Part shown: positions 7,247 to 11,981 of the stretch, one piece after another
How the letters are laid out: every line of letters starts with the position of its first letter
Position numbering within the stretch: position 1 is the first letter of the stretch
Source of the DNA: Anaerolineae bacterium
GTDB lineage: Bacteria; Chloroflexota; Anaerolineae; 4572-78; NAK82
Assembly: GCA_030598425.1 (NCBI GenBank)
Contig: JAUVPY010000028.1
Coordinates: forward strand, 1 to 11,981
Direction: 5' to 3'
Length of the DNA stretch: 11,981 nucleotides
Made by a program: the position numbers and the translations under genes
Notes under the pieces: generated by a model
Told to the model about the DNA's origin: nothing
The model's input: the letters and a program-made list of their open reading frames with translations, nothing else
Databases searched by the model: none

Positions 7247-8059
7247 CTATAGCAGATGCAGTAGCTCGCGCGTCTCAGCGGCACTGGCAATGGGACGTCC
7301 CACTTCCTCAGCGATCCGCACCAGCCGCTCAATCAACTGGGCATTGCTCTTCGCCGGCTCGCCGGGACGATAGAATACGTTGTCCTCAAAGCCCGCCCGC
7401 GCCTGTCCCCCGTTTAAGATCGCCATCGAACTCGCCCATAGGTCGTGGCCTCCGTGCCCAAGCACCCCCCAGATTGAGCCTGGGGGGACCGACTCGGCTA
7501 GATGCAACAGGTTCTTGGCTGTGGCCGGTATGGCTCCTACCTGGCCCAACACGAAATTGAACAGGTATGGCTCATCAATCAACCCCTCTTCGGCGTGGCG
7601 CATGGCGTTGGCGATCATGCCGGTTTCGAAAATGGCGATGTCCGGCTTGATCCCCCGCGCGTGCATCTCCTTTACCCAATAGTCGATATCGTCGGGGGAA
7701 TTGACATAAACGCCAGCATCGTAGTTCACCGAGCCGGGATTGAGCGAGGCGAGTTCGACATCTGTCTGCAGCGAAACGCAGCGCTCCGCCGGGGAAAGAG
7801 TGCCCACCCCACCGGTCGAGCCCTCGAGCACGATGTCGCATCGCTCACGGATGAGTTCCAGGGTGCGGCGAAATGCGGCCAGGTCATTGGTGGGATACCC
7901 TTGTTCGTCCAACACGTGCAGGTGAGCCAAGCTGGCGCCGGCGTTATAGGCCCCGTATACCTCGTCGGCGATGGCCTCCGGCGTCAGTTGCAGGCCGGGG
8001 ACGTGGTCGAAATGGGCTGGGGGGACACAGGGAGCTACCGTGATGATCAGTTTGTCCAT
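7247..8059 (-). CDS. Beta-keto acid cleavage enzyme (BKACE, DUF849 family)
   Basis: A 270-residue TIM-barrel protein of the DUF849/BKACE family, whose founding member is the lysine-fermentation enzyme 3-keto-5-aminohexanoate cleavage enzyme (Kce). These zinc enzymes condense a beta-keto acid with acetyl-CoA and release acetoacetate plus a new acyl-CoA. The metal pair H46/H48 lies in AHLHVLDE, at the same numbers as in Kce. GFEDN at 223-227 supplies the conserved Glu (E225), and R221 and D226 fit the substrate and acid positions. STGGVGTLSP (81-90) and LNPGSVNY (106-113) are family segments. The ATG at 8057-8059 has only a weak Shine-Dalgarno. No lysine-fermentation genes are nearby. In this sugar-type operon it probably handles a beta-keto acid formed by oxidation or ring opening, which implies that the pathway passes through a carboxylate. 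Confidence 0.93.
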   Translation of the reverse strand: MDKLIITVAPCVPPAHFDHVPGLQLTPEAIADEVYGAYNAGASLAHLHVLDEQGYPTNDLAAFRRTLELIRERCDIVLEGSTGGVGTLSPAERCVSLQTDVELASLNPGSVNYDAGVYVNSPDDIDYWVKEMHARGIKPDIAIFETGMIANAMRHAEEGLIDEPYLFNFVLGQVGAIPATAKNLLHLAESVPPGSIWGVLGHGGHDLWASSMAILNGGQARAGFEDNVFYRPGEPAKSNAQLIERLVRIAEEVGRPIASAAETRELLHLL

Positions 8060-8074
8060 TGATCTCTGTCCCGA

Positions 8075-8133
8075 ACTCCCGAAGTTGCCTCAAACCTTGA
8101 GGCAGCCTCAAATCTTGAGGCAACTTCGGAAGT
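8075..8133. repeat. Nested palindrome: 19-bp arms enclosing tandem hairpins
   Basis: The left arm at 8075-8093 and right arm at 8115-8133 are complementary at 18 of 19 positions, with CCGAAGTTGCCTCAA against TTGAGGCAACTTCGG perfect. The 21-base interior holds TTGAGGC, A, GCCTCAA (8097-8111). The element can therefore also fold as two successive hairpins, GCCTCAA-acc-TTGAGGC and GCCTCAA-atc-TTGAGGC. It fills most of the 89-bp spacer between the TIM-barrel enzyme and the DUF849 gene. There is no T-tract on either side, so it is not a classical terminator. It may be a mobile REP-like repeat or an attenuator. Confidence 0.85.
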
Positions 8134-8148
8134 CTCAGTCTCGCTCGC

Positions 8149-9117
8149 CTACGAGCTTTCTAGCAACCTGTCCTGCACGTAGGCCAGGGTTTCCAGACTA
8201 TCGCCGGCCTCGATCAAACGTCGTAGCTCATCGCGACCGATCTTGTCGAGGAAGAGCCAGGCGTCCCGGACCGATTTGGCGGTTATGTCGGCGACCCTGA
8301 GCGGGTCCAGCCGAGCTGGGGTGACGTCACTGGTGTACCAGCCATCATAGCCCACCTCGTCGAGGTAGAGGAAGGTTTCCAGCCAGTCCCAGAAGTTGAC
8401 CGTGCCTGGGATCATATCCCAATCGAATTCCCGATAGTTGTCGTTCACGTGGACCAGGAACAGACGATCCGCGTCGGCCAGCAGCGCAACGATTTGAGCC
8501 GGTGTCTCCGCGACGTACAGCGCATGGCCCAGGTCGATGGTCACCCCCAGGTTGGGTGATCCGATCTGGTTGATTAGGTGCAGGGCCGTGGCCGCCGAGT
8601 TGAGTACACAGTGGGTTCTGGTCTCGCTCCGCTTGTACTCCAGGCTGACCTTGACGTCAGAACGATAGCTCGCGGCCTCTCCAATCCCCTCACGCAGCCA
8701 ACGCCAGGCCTGCCCGTAATCTACCTCAAAGGGATAATCGTGACCATCGGCCAGTGGGCAGATGGTCACCAGGTGACATCCCAAGGAAGCGGCCAGATCC
8801 ATCCCAGTCTTCAGGTAGCGGACGGCTTCCGCCCGCACCTCGGGGTCGATCGACGTGAACGAGCCGCGGTGGAACTTGGGTTCGGCCTTGACGTTCACGT
8901 TTACCGACGAGCATTCCAGGCTATGGGTCCCCAGCAGCCTTTTCACTTCCTCCACGTCCCGGAACTCGAAGGGATAGACCAGTTCTACCCCATCCAGGCC
9001 GTTGACCTGCGAAGCCAGTTGAAATAGATCTGCCGTGGTCTGCGCTTCGCCGTAGGCTGCGAAGCGATCACCCACTTTTCCTAACAGCGATAGTATTACG
9101 GAGAATTTGAGATTCAT
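8149..9117 (-). CDS. Sugar phosphate isomerase/epimerase (xylose isomerase-like TIM barrel)
   Basis: A 322-residue member of the xylose-isomerase-like TIM-barrel superfamily (AP endonuclease 2 fold), which includes sugar isomerases, keto-sugar epimerases and the inosose dehydratase IolE. Likely metal ligands are spread along the barrel as expected: E160 in VSLEYK, D195 and H198 in TIDLGHA, H223 in LVHVNDNYREFDWDM with D232/D234 beside it, and D264 in YTSDVTP. The N-terminal segment DGVELVYPFEF fits the first substrate-binding loop. The start is ATG at 9115-9117, with GAGG 7 bases upstream; TTG three bases earlier is less well spaced. It is the first enzyme gene after the transporter remnants and may act early in the pathway as an isomerase, epimerase or dehydratase. 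The subfamily is not one I can name. Confidence 0.88.
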   Translation of the reverse strand: MNLKFSVILSLLGKVGDRFAAYGEAQTTADLFQLASQVNGLDGVELVYPFEFRDVEEVKRLLGTHSLECSSVNVNVKAEPKFHRGSFTSIDPEVRAEAVRYLKTGMDLAASLGCHLVTICPLADGHDYPFEVDYGQAWRWLREGIGEAASYRSDVKVSLEYKRSETRTHCVLNSAATALHLINQIGSPNLGVTIDLGHALYVAETPAQIVALLADADRLFLVHVNDNYREFDWDMIPGTVNFWDWLETFLYLDEVGYDGWYTSDVTPARLDPLRVADITAKSVRDAWLFLDKIGRDELRRLIEAGDSLETLAYVQDRLLESS

Positions 9118-9170
9118 CAATGCACCTCAATCAGAACGATCAGGGATAATACAGGATTTCTATTGAAGAA

Positions 9171-9383
9171 TCAAAAAGAGTACTTGTAGAAGTCCGTGCC
9201 CCTGGGGAAAGACCAGCCCTTGACGGCCCCTGCGGTTATGCCTTTGATGTAATACTTTAGAAAAATGCATAGATTAACGCAATCGGCACTGAGCCAAGCA
9301 GGACTGCTGCCATTAACGATTGCCAGAAATACACGTCAGAAAGTGATGTTCAATTCGCTGCTGAAGCCGCTTATCACGGAATT
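9171..9383 (-). pseudogene. Remnant of MalG-type carbohydrate ABC transporter permease (C-terminus)
   Basis: The spacer between the binding-protein gene and the TIM-barrel gene contains a decayed permease C-terminus. Near 9219-9260 the minus strand encodes LKYYIKGITAGAVKG, the near-invariant tail of MalG-family sugar permeases, then 14 more residues and a TGA at 9171-9173. Just upstream, in another frame (about 9340 to 9260), is VYFWQSLMAAVLLGSVP followed by IALIYAFF, matching the last transmembrane helix of these permeases. Further upstream (9383 to 9339), back in the first frame, is SVISGFSSELNITF. The two frame changes compensate, but the first frame reads a TGA at 9336-9338. No start codon or upstream permease body is present. 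This looks like the scar of a deletion that removed two permease genes normally following the binding protein. Confidence 0.8.
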
Positions 9384-9391
9384 AGACAATA

Positions 9392-9413
9392 GGGTGGCAT
9401 CCCTATGTCACCC
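9392..9413. repeat. Hairpin just downstream of the binding-protein gene
   Basis: GGGTGGCAT (9392-9400) and ATGTCACCC (9405-9413) form a 9-position stem with one mismatch around the loop CCCT. It lies 24 bases after the stop of the solute-binding protein. Hairpins at this place in sugar ABC operons commonly protect the binding-protein mRNA and lower expression of the permeases. It shares the minus-strand strings GTAAGCG and AGGGATGCC with the hairpin at 6101-6129. Confidence 0.6.
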
Positions 9414-9437
9414 GCTTACGCAGATTCCAAATAGGTC

Positions 9438-10835
9438 TTAAGCTTCGTAGACGGATTTGAGTTCGTCCTCGGCGATCTTGATGGCTTCCTCAATGTCCGC
9501 CTCGCCGGTCAGCACCCGGGCGAACATGTTCACGATGCTCTGATTGCCGTAGACCTCGCCAGCCTTGCGCGAGGGAGGTCCAGGCCAGCCAGGCAGGTGG
9601 CCGGTATAGGCCAGCCCCTTCAGCGGCGCCAGCTTGGGATCGAAGTTCCAGGGCATGTTGGGCATGTCGTCGTAGGCACTCAGCAACGGCGTGTAAAAGG
9701 TGATGCCGATCTGCGCCAGCGGGCCGAGCTGCTCCGGTTCCATCAGCCAGGCCACCAGGGCATGGGCGGCATCCTTGTTCTCGCCGAAGTCGAAGATGGA
9801 AAGCAGGTTCAACTCCACCAGTTGGTGGTGGCCAGCCGGGCCGTCCGGATACTGGAAGTGGCTCATGGCCTCGAACACCTCCGGCGCCTGGCGCTCGGCC
9901 ACAAAGTATATACTGGTGGCGTTCTGGGTGCAGGAGATCTCCCCGGCCAGGAAGTTGCGGTTGTTGGACCCCTCGTCATAGGCCGTGATGTCGGGCGCGG
10001 CCACTTTGCCCAGGTCTTGGGCATAGGCCAGGGCGTCCCGCGTCTCCTGTGAGTTGATTGAAACCGTCTTGCCATCTTCCTCGACCTCGTGCGCACCATA
10101 GGACCACAGCAAGGAGTAGCAGAAGCTGGCCGAGTCGTTGGGGCCGGTCTGGCTGATGCTGTTGCCCACCGGCGGCAGGCCGGCGTCGACCAACTTGGTC
10201 GCCAGGTCCAGGTATTCATCGTAGGTCTTGGGCGGTTCTTCGTAGCCAACCTCGCTGAAGTAATCGGTGCGGTAGTTGTAGGCGTGCGCGGTATAAGCGC
10301 GTGGAATGGCCCGCCAGACGCCATCAACCGTGGCCACGTCGCGGCCCACGTCGTACCACCCGCCGTAGCGCTCGCCCAGATCCTCGGCCAGCTCGCTGAC
10401 ATCCATGAGGCTATTGCCATAGATTTGAGCCGTGCTCTGGAACAACTCGGCGATGTCGCCGCCAGACTTGGTCTCAACGGCGGCAGCGGTCAGCTCGCGC
10501 CACTCGCGGGAGAAGGTCGGCTCCGTTTCAACCTCGTGGGCCTCACCCCACTGCTTAATTTGCGCCTCCTGGAGTTGGTTCATGGCCTGAATGACGCTGC
10601 GCCGCATGAGCATTTCCAGGCTGGCGCCCGGAAAGGGTTCCATTGCCATGGCGGTGGGCGTGACCACCACCTCCTTCTCGACGACCTTTTCGACTTCCTT
10701 CTCCACTTCAACGGTGACGATCTTCTCGACGACCTCCGGGGTAGCTTGGGCGCCACAAGCGGTGGCCACCAAACCGGCACCACCTAGGGCCATGTAGCGC
10801 ATAAGCTCGCGCCGGGAAAGTTTGTGGTTCTTCAT
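9438..10835 (-). CDS. Carbohydrate ABC transporter solute-binding lipoprotein (family 1)
   Basis: A 465-residue extracellular sugar-binding protein. The N-terminus has a twin-arginine motif (SRRELM, residues 7-12), a hydrophobic stretch and a lipobox ending VATAC, so C27 should be lipidated after export. Residues 33-60 form a charged Val/Glu/Lys repeat (VEKEVEKVVEKEVVV), a tether common in Chloroflexota binding proteins. The mature domain has the periplasmic-binding-protein I/II look, including IPRAYTAHAYNYRTDYF (176-192), PKTYDEYLDLATKL and NFLAGEISCTQNAT. The ATG at 10833-10835 follows AAGGAAG by 6 bases. It normally delivers a sugar to a MalF/MalG-type permease pair plus an ATPase. Here those permeases are missing and only a relic of one follows, so it must rely on a transporter encoded elsewhere or be non-functional. 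The coding frame itself is intact. Confidence 0.95.
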   Translation of the reverse strand: MKNHKLSRRELMRYMALGGAGLVATACGAQATPEVVEKIVTVEVEKEVEKVVEKEVVVTPTAMAMEPFPGASLEMLMRRSVIQAMNQLQEAQIKQWGEAHEVETEPTFSREWRELTAAAVETKSGGDIAELFQSTAQIYGNSLMDVSELAEDLGERYGGWYDVGRDVATVDGVWRAIPRAYTAHAYNYRTDYFSEVGYEEPPKTYDEYLDLATKLVDAGLPPVGNSISQTGPNDSASFCYSLLWSYGAHEVEEDGKTVSINSQETRDALAYAQDLGKVAAPDITAYDEGSNNRNFLAGEISCTQNATSIYFVAERQAPEVFEAMSHFQYPDGPAGHHQLVELNLLSIFDFGENKDAAHALVAWLMEPEQLGPLAQIGITFYTPLLSAYDDMPNMPWNFDPKLAPLKGLAYTGHLPGWPGPPSRKAGEVYGNQSIVNMFARVLTGEADIEEAIKIAEDELKSVYEA

Positions 10836-11109
10836 CGTTTTCTTCCTTAGTTTTGCTTGAGAGTTTAACGTTTTCGAACAACTGCCCTGCCAAGGGGTCC
10901 CAATAGGCGAGGGCCATTCTTCAACCGTTTAGAGACGTGGTTGAACCCTGGCATTTACTATAACGTTTATGTCCGTTTGCACCCCCTTTCGCACTATCAA
11001 CTATGATCACGATAAGAAGGTTGGTGTACTCTCAGGACAGGACCGTATCTATCACTCCCTGATCAGTGCCGTGTCGCCCCTCTATTTGCGCCAATTCCCA
11101 GGACGCTGA
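10836..11109 (-). promoter_or_regulatory. Intergenic leader upstream of the binding protein, with an inverted repeat
   Basis: No gene is supported in these 274 bases. They should hold the promoter of the transport/catabolic operon, but I see no convincing -35/-10 pair. TTCAACC (10920-10926) and GGTTGAA (10939-10945) form a 7-bp inverted repeat with a 12-base spacer about 90 bases upstream of the start codon, a possible regulator site or leader hairpin. The GTATAC-type operator of the adjacent GntR gene is not obviously repeated here. Confidence 0.35.
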
Positions 11110-11805
11110 TCAAGTTTCGTTCTCATAGCCCATCGCGAGGGTCATCTGGATGCATTCCTCAGCCACCCTGGCGTTTATCTCCTTGTGAACCTGTGCTACC
11201 CGCTGCACATCACCTTGGCGCAGGGCTTCCATAATGGCCGAGTGATCGGTCTCAACTGTCTCTGGTATCCAATCGTAGGTTCGGAAACGTTGAAGGAACA
11301 AAACCTGGATTTGGGCGCGCAAGCTTCGCCACGTTTTCAACAGACGTTCGGACTCCGAGTTTCTACAGATGAATTCGTGGAAGTCCATATCCAGTTTCGT
11401 CAAACGGTCAAAGTCCCCCGCGTCGATGGCTTCCCTCTGCTGGTCGACGTATCCTTCCAGGTGCTCCAGGTCCTCCGGCTGTAGGAGATCGTTGCTCAGA
11501 ACCAGTTCACACGCCAGGCTCTCCAGCGCGCCGCGCAGGGTGAAAATCTCTCTGATATCCTTCTCGTCGAAGACCTTGACAAAGCTGCCTTGGTTGGGGA
11601 TGCTGACAATCAAGCCCTCTTGTTCCAACTGTTGAAAAGCTTCGCGGACAGGAATGCGACTAACCGACATCTGCTCCGCAATGACGCTTTCCTTCAGGTG
11701 CTCACCGGACTCGAGCTTACCGCTTACGATAGCATCGCGAAGCACGTCGACTATCTCCGCCCGCAGCGTTCTCGGCTGTATCCTGTCGAACAATTGGGCT
11801 TCCAT
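11110..11805 (-). CDS. GntR family transcriptional regulator, FCD domain
   Basis: A 231-residue FadR-subfamily GntR regulator. The winged helix-turn-helix spans about residues 10-78, with LRDAIVSGKLESGEHLKE, then MSVSRIPVREAFQQLEQEGL (46-65) as the recognition region and the wing at NQGSFVKV. The C-terminal FCD ligand-binding domain has the expected metal/acid-binding residues: D139 and H143 in LDMDFHEFI, H188 in DHSAIMEAL, and H207. Such proteins bind sugar acids, lactate or related carboxylates, which suits a pathway with acid intermediates. The ATG at 11803-11805 has a modest AGG-containing site upstream. Its promoter carries a palindrome matching FCD-type operators, so it probably represses itself and the catabolic operon downstream until the inducer appears. 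Confidence 0.95.
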   Translation of the reverse strand: MEAQLFDRIQPRTLRAEIVDVLRDAIVSGKLESGEHLKESVIAEQMSVSRIPVREAFQQLEQEGLIVSIPNQGSFVKVFDEKDIREIFTLRGALESLACELVLSNDLLQPEDLEHLEGYVDQQREAIDAGDFDRLTKLDMDFHEFICRNSESERLLKTWRSLRAQIQVLFLQRFRTYDWIPETVETDHSAIMEALRQGDVQRVAQVHKEINARVAEECIQMTLAMGYENET

Positions 11806-11853
11806 AGGCCTGATCCTATGTCTCGTGCGTGGGGAAAAGAAGAGTTGATGTTA

Positions 11854-11873
11854 GCATACAGCATAATGTATGC
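11854..11873. promoter_or_regulatory. Inverted repeat, candidate second GntR operator
   Basis: GCATACA (11854-11860) and TGTATGC (11867-11873) are perfect inverted arms separated by 6 bases. The site lies two bases from the main palindrome and downstream of the predicted transcription start region of the regulator. The half-site shares GTAT with the main palindrome, so it may be a lower-affinity or cooperative binding site. Confidence 0.55.
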
Positions 11874-11875
11874 AG

Positions 11876-11895
11876 GTATATTGTATACAATATAC
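11876..11895. promoter_or_regulatory. Perfect 20-bp palindrome, candidate GntR/FCD operator
   Basis: GTATATTGTATACAATATAC is its own reverse complement. The core TTGTATACAA matches the TNGTNNNACNA-type sites of FadR/VanR-like GntR regulators. It overlaps the -10 box of the regulator's promoter, the position expected for autorepression by steric block. Confidence 0.82.
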
Positions 11896-11917
11896 TACAA
11901 ACTGGCCGCTTTGTCAA
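11889..11917 (-). promoter_or_regulatory. Sigma-70-type promoter of the GntR regulator
   Basis: On the minus strand TTGACA (11912-11917) is followed, after exactly 17 bases, by TATATT (11889-11894). This is a full-consensus -35 and a near-consensus -10, about 85 bases upstream of the regulator start codon. The -10 lies inside the 20-bp palindrome. Beyond 11917 to the window end I see no gene. Confidence 0.8.
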
Positions 11918-11981
11918 TACCCAATTCTTTGGTGATTACCCACGTTACCCCTTCCCCAGAGAAGGTGTGACATGTGGTTAA

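Noticed and set aside
7502..8062. Plus-strand open frame of 186 codons
   Set aside because: It is antisense to the DUF849 gene, which has all catalytic residues; long antisense frames are expected in GC-rich genes.
9258..9262. Programmed frameshift in the permease remnant (T-rich run followed by TAA)
   Set aside because: A second frame change, an in-frame TGA and the lack of any start or upstream permease body indicate decay rather than recoding.
10646..10740. Possible repeat-expansion artefact in the Val/Glu/Lys coding stretch
   Set aside because: The codons vary from unit to unit and this tether is typical of lipoprotein binding proteins in this group, so it is a normal linker.
10089..10787. 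Plus-strand open frame of 232 codons
   Set aside because: It lies entirely within the binding-protein gene on the other strand. Its Leu/Asp-rich C-terminal part is the complement of the Val/Glu/Lys linker, not a domain.
11004..11112. Three TGATCA hexamers (11004, 11060, 11107) as regulator sites
   Set aside because: The hexamer is short and palindromic, the spacings are irregular, and one overlaps the regulator's stop codon; this is not distinguishable from chance.
1..11981. CRISPR arrays, tRNA or rRNA genes, insertion sequences, phage genes
   Set aside because: I saw no regularly spaced identical repeats, no cloverleaf or rRNA-like segments, and no transposase or integrase motifs on either strand.

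Overview
The window is a single, tightly packed catabolic gene cluster. Every gene I can support lies on the minus strand, so transcription runs from high to low coordinates. The best taxonomic clue is the solute-binding lipoprotein at 9438-10835. It has a twin-arginine lipoprotein signal followed by a Val/Glu/Lys repeat linker, a combination I associate with Chloroflexota (Anaerolineae and relatives). GTG starts, intergenic palindromes and a Shine-Dalgarno-bearing repeat tract also fit that picture. This is recognition from memory and has not been tested by any search.

Layout in transcription order. A GntR/FCD repressor (11110-11805) is expressed from a near-consensus promoter whose -10 box lies inside a perfect 20-bp palindrome; a second inverted repeat sits just downstream. 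After a 274-bp gap comes a sugar ABC transporter binding protein (9438-10835). Its expected permease partners are missing. The next 317 bp hold a hairpin and a frameshifted stub of the C-terminus of a MalG-type permease (9171-9383). Then follow a xylose-isomerase-like TIM-barrel enzyme (8149-9117), a nested palindrome, a beta-keto acid cleavage enzyme of the DUF849 family (7247-8059), an aldo/keto reductase (6143-7162), a zinc-dependent medium-chain dehydrogenase (5011-6045), a D-lyxose-isomerase-like cupin (4423-4974) and a metal-dependent cyclase/kynurenine-formamidase-fold hydrolase (3780-4412). Next come a split transketolase (N half 2898-3737, C half 1853-2893), a UROD/MtaA-fold protein (636-1790), and the first 205 residues of a second, divergent transketolase-like protein cut by the window edge (1-616).

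Taken together the genes describe GntR-controlled use of a sugar, sugar acid or cyclitol. Two oxidoreductases could make keto intermediates, and two isomerase-type enzymes could rearrange them. The cyclase could open a ring, lactone or diketone. ThDP enzymes could move two-carbon units, and the DUF849 enzyme could transfer an acyl unit to CoA from a beta-keto acid. No sugar kinase or aldolase is visible. The set of folds resembles inositol catabolism (TIM-barrel dehydratase, dehydrogenase, ThDP hydrolase, cupin isomerase) without being homologous gene for gene. It also resembles D-apiose catabolism in using a split transketolase. The substrate cannot be read from the sequence, and I regard the pathway as unassigned.
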